Positions 33,190-58,095 of a DNA stretch of 64,000 nt are shown here, in pieces. Numbering within the stretch: position 1 is the stretch's first letter; every line of letters begins with the position of its first letter. Origin of the DNA: Adiantum capillus-veneris. Its lineage: Eukaryota > Streptophyta > Polypodiopsida > Polypodiales > Pteridaceae. The notes below the pieces were generated by a model that was given only the letters and a program-made list of their open reading frames with translations, searched no databases and was not told the DNA's origin. Position numbers and translations under genes: made by a program. Where the stretch lies: contig CM043967.1 of NCBI GenBank assembly GCA_014529385.2, forward strand, positions 130,821,182 to 130,885,181, in the 5' to 3' direction.

Positions 33190-34104
33190 TCAAATCTCTT
33201 TTGGCAATCCACAACAAAACCGCTTAATCTGGCCCTTCAAAGTGATCCTCCGAAACAAGGATACCGGCAAATAGGTATCCCAAAACCTCTGGCAGTAGTC
33301 ATCCAAAGTGTCTTTCTTAGTCATTCTTTGATGTTGCCAAGCGGTGATGACATCTTCTTCGTATTCTTTTGTTATCCAAGCAGAAGTGAAAATTCTCTTG
33401 AATTTCACCCACTTCTTAGGTGCTTCTACGTAACAACAGAGTAGACCACCATGTCTGTGCATTTCCTTTCAAGTAAGATGCCGCCCTTTGTACCTTGGAG
33501 CGTTCCGAAAATGACCTCCTGGGAAGGCGACGTCAAACTGCTCGATGAATTCAAGGGCTCGATGGATGTCTTGGTAGCCTGAAAATGTGTCAAACTTGAC
33601 TGCTTGACCCCCATCTTTGAACTCCTTGGTCTTCTTGTGCTTTTGTTCATTGTCAAAACTGTCAGTAGAGGATGGAGTCTCCTTTTGTGAATTGCTAGAT
33701 GGCTCTTTGTGCCTTCTAGACTTGTTAAAAAATCTGCTTTTCTTGCTTTTCTGCCTTTTTTTCGACTTCTTCCGCTTTTTCTCATCCTCTCTGGAACTAG
33801 AGGATGATGAACTATCGGAATCCTTTGAAGATGAAGAGAAATTTGGGTCATCCTCAAAATGAACACGCTTCTTGGATCTGCGTACCATCTCGAAAGTCGA
33901 CTTCTGTCCCAAATAACGGGCAAAATCCGCCAAGTTTTTCATGTTCCAAGAGTGCTTTGAGCTTTTCATCAACCGGTTCATCTTCTTTTCAAGAGCTTTG
34001 TCAAACTCTTTCTGCGAGTATAGTTTCTGCTTTTCTGCACTCGGGTTTTCTTTCAGCTTCCTTACCGCCTTGGGAGGAGAATCGACGGCCTCTTGCCATC
34101 TCAA
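33190..34104 (-). pseudogene. Element E gag (frameshifted)
   Basis: The first frame (34104 down to 33469) has a basic N-terminal helix, then a long Ser/Asp and Lys/Arg-rich tract, then the capsid start KFDTFSGYQDIHRALEFIEQ. After a shift at about 33470 the capsid continues (KWVKFKRIFTSAWITKEYEE, RFWDTYLPVS) to a stop at 33190. A capsid-type gag with the usual order is evident. The frameshift and the lack of an enzyme domain mark it as non-functional. Confidence 0.7.
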
Positions 34105-34422
34105 TTGAATCTATTCAATCGGGTAATTCTTCAGGTGATTCACATGTTTCGGATCTTTGGAGCACTTGATCAATCTTTTTACACACGTGTCAACCTGCAG
34201 TTGACGTTTGTACTCTGTTCTATCGAGATTTCCCGCCGGAAGTTTGCCAAATCTATGTTGGTTTCTTCTGTTCCCATGCTGGGTTTCAGCTTTTCTTCAT
34301 CTCCCCGACAACCAACAGTCGAAGGGTGTCGTCTCTGTCGGATTCTCCGTGAGAACCCATGTGTGCTGGAGAAAGGATCGGATCCTCCGTGGAAGAAGAA
34401 TCCTTCTGAGCTCTGATACCAT

Positions 34423-35026
34423 TGTTACAAGCTTGGACACTCCAAGCGAGAAATCAATAGCAACACACAAACACAAATTGCAGAATCAGTGAACTTGGCG
34501 AGAGAGAGAAAAGGAGAGTCGACACGGCACGGTGGAGTTCCATGCCCAGACATATACCCAAAGACTGGCACCCCTTTCAGTATTTCTTTGTTATTATGCT
34601 TCGCAAAGTACAACTCCTGTGGGTCCTCTTCTCCGAGACTCTGTGTCCATATGCTCTCCGAGAATGAGGCCCCAAGGGTCAACTTACATGGGATGCCCGA
34701 AAGCAAAGCCCAAAAGCATCAATTCAAAAAGCACTTGCACCCAAAAGCATCTACTCTCCAAAAGCTCATGCCAAAAATGTTGAAATCTGCAACGCGGAAA
34801 TCCATATAGCCTGCCACATCATCATGTCAGCGCAATTTACGGGAAGGCCAGCCAGAGTTCAAGCTTTTGTTTATTTGGGTTTAGGCTCCTCGGCCGGTGC
34901 TCATAAGTTCTTTAAAGTGGTAGGGGTTAGGATTTTTAACCCCTAACCCCCCTTAGGCCCCTCGACCCATCTTCCGGGTTCAGTTTCTTGTCTTCTTGGA
35001 CATTGCCATGTCACCAGCTTGTGACA
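34423..35026 (-). repeat. 5' LTR of element E
   Basis: TGTTACAAGCTTGGACACTC ... CCAGCTTGTGACA, 604 bp, with inverted ends TGTTACAAG/CTTGTGACA. The PBS (34410-34421) adjoins it. It carries the shared core as CTGGCACCCCTTTCAGTATT (34566-34585). Confidence 0.85.
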
Positions 35027-35035
35027 GAAGCATTT

Positions 35036-35111
35036 CTGTTTCCATTTCCATTCCCAGTTTCGGAGAGTTTCCAGCAACTACAGTGAGTGAGGTGAGTGGA
35101 AATGGAAACAG
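35036..35111. repeat. 15-bp perfect inverted repeat
   Basis: CTGTTTCCATTTCCA (35036-35050) and its exact complement (35097-35111) are separated by 46 bp. It lies just outside element E and resembles a worn copy of the TTCCGTTCC-rich MITE ends, but no target duplication is clear. Confidence 0.6.
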
Positions 35112-35151
35112 GGAAATGAGAAAAAAGTGGAGCTTTGGGTAATTGTGATCT

Positions 35152-35560
35152 TTACAAAGTGCCTAAAAGCACTTGAAATTCAACGGCTATCAATACGTAA
35201 TGCCAGTAAGCAGTGGCACCGTAAAAATTGCTGCTCAATATCGTAGAGTAAGCAGTTCGAAGTTTTCTAGCAAGTTGAGTCTTTGGAGGTAGAGCTCTTC
35301 TCTGTTCTTCCTGCTTAGAATGGTTGGCCATACCTAGGGCATGGTATGCTATACAGGTGAGTGCTTCCCTGCCCCCAATGTAGCTCATTTTGTCTCCTTT
35401 CTTTGACAGTAGCTTGGTCAAATTATCATGAACATACTTTGCAAAATTGACCTGTTTCTGCGATAGAGGGTGAAGAACAGCTTCATGGGCGGAGGAGTAA
35501 TTAGTAGACGAAGAGGCTCTTGAGAGGTGGATGTTGCAATGGTCAAAGCGGCAGTAGAAA
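35152..35560 (-). CDS. Possible exon of an unidentified gene
   Basis: A frame open for about 135 codons on the minus strand gives a normal-looking soluble sequence (HEAVLHPLSQKQVNFAKYVH, MSYIGGREALTCIAYHALGM) ending at a stop near 35152. It is not repetitive, has no TE signature and sits about 1.1 kb upstream of RECQL3, facing away from it. Codons upstream of the first Met (35421) are also open, so the start may be an upstream exon. I do not recognise the family, and it may be chance. Confidence 0.35.
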
Positions 35561-35640
35561 AGTGAGGTGGATGATGAACGTCTCTACACACCAATACTGA
35601 AGCCGCAATAGTAAAGGGCACTCATCTCCGAATGTCTATG

Positions 35641-36705
35641 GAGGTGTGAGGTGCAAGCTGGTCAACTGGCAGAGCCAAATGAGCACCACATCTCAAAATC
35701 TCTAATGTCTGAGGTGCAAGTCGATTGACTAGAAGTGCACCACAATGGACACCAAGCTTGCTCAGCCAGAGAAATCCAAAGAATCTCATCAATCAGAGTA
35801 AGGAGAGGATATGGCAACATCATCGGGATTAGTAGCACACATCACCAGGCTTGGGCAAGGGGAAGAGGCAGATGCATCATGCCAGAGTGTGCCTCTAAAA
35901 TAGAAGCTGAAATGGAAGGAGAAGATTGAAATGCAAGAGGAGCGCTTACTCGTCAAAGGAGAGGTAGCCTCTCTACAAGACCATACCTCTCTACAAGACC
36001 AGCCTAGATGTGAAGAAAGTGAAATCTACTGAATATTAGCACACCTTGGAGGACTCAAGACTCGTTGGTGCTTGAAAGTGACTTACATGATTTGCATTGA
36101 GAAAAGACCTCTTATGTAGGCCTGGAACTCTCTTATGTAGGCCTGGAACTCGATATATTGCATGTGAGATAATTCCCCCTTGCTCTCTTCTCTAGCAGTT
36201 TTTCCCTACAGACATCACATCTTCTCATGTTACAATTTGCAGAAGAGTGATATATATGTGTGTGTGTGTGTTTGTGGGTGACTATTTGTTGTTATTATTT
36301 TTTATGAGGCTATGTGAAAATAGCACTACATTGCCATAGCTACAACCTATGCCACATGGAGGCAGAGGCCAAGGAGTGAAGATGCCAGCTCCCTTATAAC
36401 GTCAGAAATAGAGAGAGCTTTTATTTCTTTGGGCACTTAGGTTATGGACTAGTCCAATCTGCAGTTCGTCCTTCTGAAGAGCTGCGGACACGGAGATATC
36501 TACTTTTAGCTGCCAGTTTTAGTACCCTTTCTGCGCAGTCAATGCTATATTAAATATTACTTGGACATGCAATGTGGGTTCTGTTCAGTTTTTGACGATC
36601 TTCTGTAATATGTCTCATATTTTTATTATGCTTTGATTGGCAGATCTTCTAGGTCACAGAGGGAGGGACTGACTCTTTTATCTTCTTCTATGTGGTCTTT
36701 AGACG
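35641..36705. other. Region upstream of RECQL3
   Basis: Non-coding. Contains near-repeats of GAGGTGCAAG (about 35648 and 35711), a repeated CTCTTATGTAGGCCTGGAACTC-type block near 36112-36150 and a (TG)n run at about 36257-36274. It presumably holds the RECQL3 promoter, but I see no convincing TATA box. Confidence 0.4.
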
Positions 36706-49924
<13,219 letters not shown>

Positions 49925-50024
49925 GTACATTATGCAACAATGCCTCTTGTTTACAAAATCTGTCCTTTCTCTATGGCTTTTTTCGGTTTAATTTGTTGCG
50001 ATGTGTGTGTGTGAGAGAGAGAGA

Positions 50025-50193
50025 AATGAAATGTAATATTAACGTCTTCAAAAGGCCAAAATGACCTATGAGACCAAAAGGTTACATGTGGTGAATCTAA
50101 TATCAGGTCTGGGTACAAAAAGTTCAAAGAATTGAAAAGAAAATAGTGGGTAGGGGTGGGATGAAAGCTGATACAAAGAGGGGGGAGGAGGAC

Positions 50194-50224
<31 letters not shown>

Positions 50225-51990
50225 TGAGCTGATACAATGGAGTTCTCTGACAGTAGAGGCATCATATACATATACATCAGTATCCAAAAGGACAGCTCCT
50301 ATGTCGTGCCAGTATGGTATGGATCCTCCGTCACAATCTGCGTCGATGTCAAGAGGGCCGGCGACGGGACCTCCCCAATTCTATCGCCCGATCAAGTAGT
50401 ATGCCTCTGTTGCTTTGGTGCTGCTCTGTTGTGGGGGCTGCTCGAACTCCTCTGTGTGTGACTGAAAGAAACCTGTAATCTGCCGCTTTCGTTGGATCTC
50501 TCTCATTGTGCCCCTCTTCAAGAGGTCCTCTCTGTGTTAGCAAATCTCCAGTAAGTATAATCCGAGGCATCTCTGATCCTGGTATCTCATGACTCTAGAA
50601 AGTGGTCCAAAACCCTCTCTGAATAGATTGTGAAAGTGGCCTCGTATCTCGTATACTGGGCAGTGACATACGTAATGTAGCTTTGTCTCGGGCTCTATCT
50701 GGCACACCTGACAAATCCTGGACTCAGCGGGTACTCCTCTAAATCTGCCTGTCTTGATCTCTAGCTGATGTGAGGATGTGCGTATCTGACCAATAGCACA
50801 TCGTATCCCGTGGTATAGTTGAGTGTCCATGTATCTTGGTCTGATCACAAAACCATCCTCTGTAAGCTGGAAATGATTCTCTCTATAGAAAGCCATCTTC
50901 GTACCCAACTCATGTACAGGCTGTATCCATGTCCTCTTCGTATCCAACTGAATCAAGTCTTGTCAGATGAGCCTGGTAATCTCTTCCCTAGTGAGGGAGA
51001 TGGAGGGTGCATCCAAAGAGTACTGAAATGGGGGTAACCGATCCATACTAAAGCCATGTAATTGAAACCAAGATGCCATCTCTGCATACCAACATATCTA
51101 TCTCCCTGCAATGCCAGCTGTCGTGAAGACTCTAGTGCTAATCAAGCATATCTGTCTTTAGGGAGAGCCCAGGTGCTATGCATAAATGAAATTGGAGTGA
51201 GTGCCTCCACTACCAATGGAGAAGCAGCGAGCTCTGCCCTAACGATGTCATGTGGTACTGAGGCCTTAGCCCTAATCATCCGAGAAATCATAGACACCAA
51301 GGGCCTCTCCATACATCTCCATCGATGATCAACTGAGGGGCCCCATATCTCCACTCCGTACAGCATGGCTAAAACCAGAGTGTCAAAGAGCCAAAGCTTT
51401 GTCCGAGGTTCCTGGAACTGAACCTGCGAACATATCCTCTCAAGTCTCCCCAATGCTGCATATGCTCTAGTCAATCTCATATCTACTGCACGCCTTAGGG
51501 AAAATACTGGACCACTGAAAACCGCCTGAAGATAAGTATATGCATTTGCATACTCCATAGTCTCTCGACCATATGTAAAAGTGGGGACGGACCTCCTTAC
51601 CCACTGCACCTTAGTGTTAGCACCTCTCTCTGGAACCTGATCCTCGTCTCTCTATACTCCTCATCATACCAACTGTTCTGAGGCATACTTCCAGATTGTC
51701 TGCGTGTAGGCAGGTTGTGGGGATATGCCTCTGATGGTGCATCATGGAGCATCTCTGTCAAAATCTGGGTGAGCTCATCTAGTGGCCGACCTGGCTCTTG
51801 GGTGCATAGCTGCCTGTATATCTCATCAGTGTACACGTGATCCGTCTTCCTTGTGAAGGTATACCGAGTAAGTTGGAGACCTCTCCCAATGGAGCTGTGT
51901 TGAACTGGAACGATAGAGTGAAAGACAAGATAGCATGATCAACTGCTACCCCAACCAGCCTAGTTCCCACCATGAAATTCTGAAAGGAAG
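50025..51990 (-). mobile_element. LINE L2 copy with RT deleted
   Basis: The copy is longer than the others. Right to left it encodes the end of an endonuclease domain (VGTRLVGVAVDHAILSFTLS, 51973-51900), the linker (DEIYRQLCTQEPGRPLDELT, 51836-51597), then jumps straight to post-RT sequence (VRRSVPTFTYG, LWLFDTLVLAMLYGVEIWGP, 51609-51142) and the C-terminal tail (50956-50537). The whole RT is missing at about 51600. The 3' untranslated part contains a 29-bp G run (50194-50222). The 3' tail is TTTCA-type repeat. Confidence 0.8.
50194..50222. repeat. 29-bp G homopolymer
   Basis: An uninterrupted G run in the 3' part of LINE L2. The homologous site in the copy at 43200-43230 has only short AAAGGG sequence, so the run grew after insertion, or its length is a sequencing artefact. 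Confidence 0.8.
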
Positions 51991-51995
51991 GAATG

Positions 51996-52445
51996 TGTGA
52001 GGATTAGTGGTGCTAATCCTATAATTAAGACTTAAAAATTCATACTTAAGATCGAACTGAGACTCATGAGACTGAATGTGGGTTTGATTGATTGAATGAA
52101 TGCTTGAAAACTGAGTACAATAGGCTCCTTATATAGGAGACAAAGAGACACAAATAAAAAGACACGTCTCATGGTGAAGAGACATGACTTTAGACGTAAA
52201 GACACGACTTTAGACGTAAAGACGAATCCTTTCGGCGAAGAGATGCAACCATTGGACGAAGAGTCGCAAATGTAGAGCGAAGGGGTGTGACCAATTGTCG
52301 AAGGAGTGTGGCTTTTGGTGAAGAGGCACGTCTCTTGAGCGAAGGGTCGTGACCATCCAAGCGTAGAGGTTTTCCTTGGCATGGCTCTTTGTGTATCTGC
52401 AACTAGGAGTAGATGTAATACTGTAACATAGTCACAATTGTGACA
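51996..52445 (-). repeat. 3' LTR of element M
   Basis: TGTGAGGATTAG ... CACAATTGTGACA, 450 bp. Aligns with 55717-56101, both containing CTCCTTATATAGGAGAC (TATA box on the minus strand at about 52132-52138) and a run of CGAAGAG-type repeats. Confidence 0.85.
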
Positions 52446-52640
52446 TTCCCTCCCATTTAAAATGAGAGCGTCTGTTAAAGAAATGACTTTTGATGTTGAT
52501 ACAACTCTGGAAAAGCATTGGATCTCTGAAAATATTTAGTCTTTGAGTTATTTGAAACCTTTGTCTTGAACCTTTGCTTCTTGTGAAACCTTTTTGCTTT
52601 GAATGCTAAATCCCATGGCATTGCATTATGCAAAGACTTT

Positions 52641-53811
52641 TTAGAGGAATCTCGCATAATCAGGTTGATTGCAAGGATCTACAAAATTCTTCATGTGATG
52701 TAAGACTTCTGGTTCAAAATCTTCTAATAACTGCGAAATATTTGGTGAAGAGGAAATCTTCTCAAGGCATTCTTCGAAGGGGGTAATGTCATCTTTATGA
52801 ATCACTGGAGAGGATTTTGGATTGAGACTGCAATCATCTTCCAATAATAAATCCTAAAATTCTTCAGAACCGTCTTCAGAAACTACCACTTCACGACTTG
52901 CAATTGGCATATCATCATCCAACAAAGAATCAATGAAAGCGTAGTCGTCTTCAAACTCAAAATCTGCAACTAAATCCTTATCTTTGTCTGGTAACGAAGT
53001 ATCACTTGGAAAAACTTCTTGCTTGAAATCATCTTTGTCTTCATCAATTGATTCAGGAGAAGTTAATGAATTCAAAAATTCATCAATAATAATTTTTACA
53101 TCTGCATCGCAGATCATATTTGCTTCATAATCCACTGTATCATGTCGTTTGACTAGTATACGTGAGGCTTGAACCACTCGTTCTGTATGATAAAGTCCGT
53201 GTAAAATTAGTTCACGTCCATCTTTGAACAAATTGATAGTATGTCCTCGAAAGCTAATAGCTCGATCATATTGGAATAGCCAATGCTGACCAAGAATCAT
53301 GTCATAGTAAGACAAAGGCATGACTTTGAAATCCAATTGATCTGCATAATTTTGAATACCGAACCGCAACTGTCGAACTGTCTCATCACAAGTTAAAACT
53401 GATCCATGTGCTAATTCCACATCATATAAGTGAGATGTCTTCTGAGTTGGCAAACCAAGCTGTCGAACTATCTGGGTGTTGATGAAGTTATTAGAGCATC
53501 CACTATCCACCAAAATATTGATGGAGTGACCGCTGAGAGTTCCAAGAAGGCTCAAAACTTGCTTTGAAAGAGGCTCCAAAACTAAAGAATTGCACTGAAC
53601 ATGCTTCATAAGAATAGTCGTATCCTCTGAGACATGAATTGTATTGACCACATATTTTCCTTTATCTTGAGCAGAAGCTGGTTGTTCAGAATTCGATGAT
53701 GTTTCCGCGTTGGAATTTCTTTTCAGATTAGACGGATTTGGTCTCTTTGGACATTGATACCATCTATGGTCACCGCCGCAAATTGTACATAAGCCATCCT
53801 TCTTTGAAGTC
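52641..53811 (-). CDS. Element M zinc knuckle and retropepsin
   Basis: The frame is open from about 53811 down to 52854. It starts with a zinc knuckle CTICGGDHRWYQC (C-x2-C-x3-H-x4-C, near 53790-53750), then a linker, then retropepsin: ILVDSGCSNNFINTQIVRQL (catalytic Asp-Ser-Gly) and YYDMILGQHWLFQYD. An acidic tail follows (DEDKDDFKQEVFP, FEFEDDYAFIDSLLDDDMP). After a stop at 52854 a related acidic segment continues to 52641. In intact relatives RT would follow; here it does not. The first Met is 53651, but the domain begins upstream. Confidence 0.75.
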
Positions 53812-55077
53812 TAAGAAACATTTGACAAAGAGCCTTGCTGAGTATAGGAATGCCGATCTTGAGAAAAATCACGTCCTTTACCACGATCAAGTGGAGCATT
53901 TGAAGAAGATCTGCTTTGAGATTGTCGATCTTGAGAATAGAACCTTGAAGTTGAATAAGGCTCCGTTGCTTGCAGTCTGAACTGAGATTGTTGCTGTTGA
54001 CTTGGGCTATAACTTTCTCTGCGATCGCGCTGTGAAAAGCGAGCGTTATTTTAAGATCTGTCACTAGGGAAAAAATGCTGTGTAGGGCGCCGATTATCGC
54101 CAAGACGCTCCACATAAGCAATGCAGCATCCAAAGTGGTAGGGTTGTACTTGTGCACATCGTCCTTCAGGGTTGGTTCAAGCCCGTCAATGAAACTGTGT
54201 AGTTTATCAGAGGGGTTGAGATTCTCTATCTCCAGAGTCAATCTTTGAAACTTTGTGATATACACGGCCAAGGAACCTGATTGGCTCAGGGGGCGAAGAG
54301 AGGACTGGGCATGAAAATCCGCATTGGCAGGTTCGAACGCCTGGCGAATAGCACACCGGAATTTGTCCCAAGAAGGTGTGTGTGTACCATCAGCAACCCG
54401 TCGTTGCTACCAAAGAAATGCCATGTCCTTGGGCAGAGAACTAGCAAGTGTAACTTTTTTGCTTTCTACTAAATCCGTGTTGGACAAGTAGACCTCCATT
54501 TTGAATAACCATTGGTCCATCACGCTCTTGTCGTGGCGACCATTATAGGGCTCAGGCAGTTTAACATCCAATTTCTTCTTTTGAGCAGCGTTAAAAATTT
54601 TGTAAAGTAATTGAAGTTCGCGATTTTCTACCTCATCAGTTTGGTTCGTCCACCAAAGCTTCGGAAGAAGGTGTGGAAGGAGCAGCATTAGTCATCCGAG
54701 AAATTGTAGGACGACTTCGAGAAGTGTTTTGCGTCTGCATCTGATCCAAGCGAGTGTGAAGTGATGCGAGACTTGTGGAAAGTGTGGCCATCTGCTCCTT
54801 GATAAGAGTAAGGGTATCGTCAGATTGACCACCTTTGTTCTGAGAATTTGGCACGGTTACGCCTCAAAGGGAACTCTTGAACAGGTGCAGTAGCAGGTTC
54901 TTGGACGGGTACTCCGGGAGCTGAAACTATGTCGGAAACAGGTTCGGGCTCTGGAGTTGGGGAATCGGAAAGAACTACCACTTCGGGTGCAGGGTTTTTT
55001 TTTGGGAGAACAATGTTCGAAATCCCGTCTACATATGAGAGAAATGGGACAAATATGTTGAATTCGTCGTCGGCCAT
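53723..55077 (-). pseudogene. Element M gag (frameshifted)
   Basis: Starts MADDEFNIFVPFLSYVDG (55077) with a Pro/Glu-rich N-terminal region, changes frame near 54840 into a coiled-coil-like stretch (LIKEQMATLSTSLASLHTRL), again near 54670 (LQLLYKIFNAAQKKKLDVKL, YNGRHDKSVMDQWLFKMEVY) and again into the C-terminal capsid (YITKFQRLTLEIENLNPSDK, FIDGLEPTLKDDV). The order is that of a normal capsid, and several frameshifts disable it. Confidence 0.7.
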
Positions 55078-55485
55078 TGTAGCGGAAAGTACCGCGAGCT
55101 AGAAAGGAGCGGCAAATGACCCAAATTGCCAGCGCTAGGATTGAAAGCAGTGTGCGGAATCCACAATCGCTAGGTGTCTGGCATTTAAAAAAAAAAACGT
55201 AAAAACTTGAGGCTGGAGGTTGTAAAGGTGTTCACATTAAAGGGCTTAATGGCCACTTAATATGCGAAGTGAGGGTGCTCCCATAGCGTTAAATAAATTG
55301 AAACGCTGCTGGTAAAGGTTTACGTAAAAAAAAACTTGACGAAGAGGCAAGCCAGCGCAAGCAGCTTGCCAGCGAAAAGGGGCAATGCTTGGGGAGAGCA
55401 TCGCGAAGGGGTGCATTTCGAAGGAAATCCAGCCAGCCAGGAGTGGGTTTGTTTACTGGGTGCCAGCCTTTCGGATCAGATACGC

Positions 55486-55487
<2 letters not shown>

Positions 55488-55529
<42 letters not shown>
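55488..55529. repeat. (CA)n microsatellite
   Basis: 21 uninterrupted CA dinucleotides in the leader of element M. Confidence 0.95.
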
Positions 55530-55530
<1 letters not shown>

Positions 55531-55703
55531 CTCTTCTGTTGTTTATCGAATTGAACTGAAGTAATAAAGTCACGTTACCTCATGTGTTCGTGTGTGTGTG
55601 TATACCACCTTTCGGCTGCGGCCATACAATTCCGGGAGAGGGAGGAAGAGGGTAGCGGCGAGGGTGAGGAGCTCACAACCTTCGGGTCCTCGGAAAAAAA
55701 TAT

Positions 55704-55715
55704 GCTTTGATACCA
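55704..55715 (-). promoter_or_regulatory. PBS of element M (initiator Met tRNA, one mismatch)
   Basis: GCTTTGATACCA on the + strand (TGGTATCAAAGC on the minus strand), one base from the LTR start TGTGAGG. Confidence 0.8.
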
Positions 55716-55716
55716 C

Positions 55717-56101
55717 TGTGAGGATTAGCATAGTAAAACTTCATACTTAAGATCAAACTGAGACTCAAGAGACTGAATGTGTGTTTGTTTGATTGAATGA
55801 ATGCTTGAAAATTGAGTACAATAGGCTCCTTATATAGGAGACAAAGAGACACAAATGAAAAGACACGTCTCATGGTGAAGAGACATGACTTTAGACGTAA
55901 AGACACATCCTTTCGGCGAAGAGTTGCAACCATTGGACGAAGAGTCACAGCCGTAGAGCGAAGGGGTGTGACCAATCGTCGAAGGAGTGTGTCGTCTCTT
56001 GAGCGAAGGGTCGTGACTATCCAAGTGTAGGGGTTCTCCTTGGCATGGCAGTTTGCGTATTTTCAACTAGGAGTAGATGTAATACTGTAACATAGTCACA
56101 A
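55717..56101 (-). repeat. 5' LTR of element M
   Basis: TGTGAGGATTAGC ... ACATAGTCACAAT. Shorter than the 3' copy by an internal gap and by the lost terminal bases at the LINE junction. Confidence 0.8.
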
Positions 56102-57876
56102 TCCGATGCTAAGGTGATGAGCGCATTTTGGACTTCACAGGAGGCATGGTTTAGAGCTCCCTATTAGGGGAGACGAGCTACTTGATGTTGAGTTTGCTGA
56201 CGACTCAGCCCTGTACTTGGAGGTCCAGGAGGCGAATTTGCACAGATGTGAGCAGGCTCTTGAGGTGTTTTGTTGTGCATCAGGAGCACTGATCAACTTG
56301 AGGAAGACAGTGGCTTTCTGGGTTGGCAGTGCTCCTATGCCTGATTGGTTGCCGAGTGAGGGCTTCAGGTGGACTCTCCCAAGGACTCCTATATGCTATG
56401 TGGGTTGTCAGGTTGGCTTGGATTTGTCGCCAGAGCAGCAGACTGCTCCCTTCCTCCTGTCCATTAGGAGAAAATTGCTTCATTAGAGTTTGGCACGACT
56501 CTCTTTGGCGAGCAGAGTTGTAGTGGCCAACCAGGTGCTGTTGGCTACTATGTGGTACATCACGTCTTGTTGGATCTTCTCGAGCTTCAGCATCAGTTAG
56601 TTGGAGAGGCTAATTAGGAACTTTCTGTGGTCAGGGCGTGACACTAGTTAGCTCGGGCGAAAGTGTCCTGGCAAGTCATCACCTTACCATGTTCTCAAGG
56701 GGGGTTGGGGACATAGTTATCTGGAACGAGAAATCGGAACGGGGAACGGCAGCATGCATGAAATACCATTCCCTGTTTCGAAGACTCATGTATGAAACAC
56801 GGAACGGGGAATTAGGATGGAAACGGGGAACGGGGACGTGAAAATGGCCATTGATTGTAACTATGGCTGGGAATCATTGACCAAACACAGCGGAGTAGAG
56901 TCCTCCTTGGGAAGCTTGTGGTCAGAGGATTTCTTTTAGGGGAGGAGCCCTGGAAGGAGCTATTGCTTCACCAGATTCGAGCTCGTGTCACTTATGTAGG
57001 CAGCCCTTGGAGCCCGTCCACCAAGTGGATCTTTACAGAGATGCGCAGAGTTGGTCTGAGCAGGAGGTTGGATTGATTTGCTGCGAGCCTGCTTAGATCC
57101 TGGGAGCAGTTGAGGAGTGGCCTGGAGCAGCATCAGCCCACTTGCACGGAGAAGCGCTTGAGGCAGCTTCTTGTTGGAACCCCATGGTTAGCACTCAGAG
57201 AGGCCACATGGTTGGTAGCAGGCCTCACGTTTCTTGGGGTCCCATGGCAGAGGGTCTAGCCCACACGCTTGGCGACTGGTTTCAGTTTTCAGGCTTGCCC
57301 GAGGAGGTTCAGAGAATACAATTATGAGGCATGAGGGGGGTGCAGAGCATGTGTCAGGATATTACAGAGGCTATACCAGAGCTGAGTGGTTTACCCCTCT
57401 AGAGGCAACAACTCCCAGATGGATGGGGGCCTTCACGCGGCTGGAGGTGCTCATTGCAGCTCGAGCTTGCTTGGAGTCATAACCCCACATGTTCTATGAG
57501 GTTAGGGAGAGGGTCACCTTCACAGAGTTTGAGTAGAGGCTCCACAGGTTGCAGAGTACTGTTTTTAGAGGATTCGAGTTGCGGGCATGTGGGAGGGCTT
57601 GTGTCATAGATCCCATCTTGAGACAAGACACTGGCGGCTTTGGGCTTGGGAGAGCCGCCCTTTGGCACGAGTGCAGTGGGACCCGGGAGAGTGGTTCTAG
57701 CTGGATCCTTTCTCTTCACCCGATCACCCAGGGACTCCCACTCCCTTTTTCCAGTACACAGCTCGCTTGGGGCATCTCATACTGGCAGCACAGAGAGAGG
57801 CTTGTGCTGCTGCAGTACTTCATTGGCAAGAGGAGGGTCTCACAGCCGATTTCTTGGTAGGTTTCTGGGAGCGGTC
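56102..57876 (+). mobile_element. LINE L1 fragment, plus strand
   Basis: Begins inside the RT palm: VEFADDSALYLEVQ with the FADD catalytic box at 56193-56204, then CEQALEVFCCASGALINLRK and RTPICYVGCQVGLDLSPEQQ (RT thumb). It continues to the post-RT region seen also at 47051-48376. Stops and shifts occur from 56486 on. It lacks the 5' half and any visible 3' tail. A 154-bp MITE (56712-56865) interrupts it. Confidence 0.8.
56712..56865. mobile_element. Short hAT-like MITE, GGAACGG-rich
   Basis: Ends CATAGTTA...TAACTATG, body rich in GGAACGGGGAACGG. The flanking 8-mers GTTGGGGA and GCTGGGAA match at six of eight positions, a worn duplication. It interrupts the LINE L1 frame. A shorter relative of the element at 32280-32864. 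Confidence 0.65.
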
Positions 57877-57884
57877 ATAAATAT

Positions 57885-58095
57885 TGTCATCCCCAAGGTC
57901 AAGAGTAGAGAAACCTCTCTTGAAACCCGCCTGTTGTGCTGCCCGTACATCCTCTCTCTCTCTGCCATCTACTCAACTGCTGCTCAAGGATAGATGCGTA
58001 CTATCTTGCTAGTGTGTGTCCAATCATGATAGGGTGGTAGTTCCCATGCTCCATAGGGTCCCCTGACATGAAGATGGGTACAATCGTGGACAAAC
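57885..58095 (-). mobile_element. LINE RT N-terminal fragment, minus strand
   Basis: Minus-strand translation gives STIVPIFMSGDPMEHGNYHP then IMIGHTLAR and YASILEQQLSRWQRERG, the typical fingers region of a non-LTR reverse transcriptase, with stops. It abuts the plus-strand L1 fragment head to head. Confidence 0.6.

Larger units (their letters stand above)
31071..35026 (-). mobile_element. LTR retrotransposon E (gag only)
   Basis: The minus-strand element has its 3' LTR reduced to its last ~115 bp (31071-31186, ...CTTGTGGCA). The purine-tract complement ACCCCTCTTGAAA follows, then a non-coding 3' half, gag at 33190-34104, reverse PBS 34410-34421 and 5' LTR 34423-35026. The 3' half (31187-33110) matches 44707-45924, the internal part of a second copy (E2). 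No protease, RT or integrase is seen, so it is non-autonomous. It is interrupted by a hAT-like MITE (32280-32864). Confidence 0.75.
51996..56101 (-). mobile_element. LTR retrotransposon M (gag-protease only)
   Basis: Minus strand: 3' LTR 51996-52445, purine-tract complement TTCCCTCCC, protease and gag, leader, reverse PBS 55704-55715, 5' LTR 55717-56101 (its last few bases, expected TGTGACA, are cut where a LINE starts). There is no RT, RNase H or integrase between protease and the 3' LTR, only an acidic tail and about 400 bp of non-coding sequence. It is therefore a non-autonomous gag-pro element like C. Confidence 0.85.
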
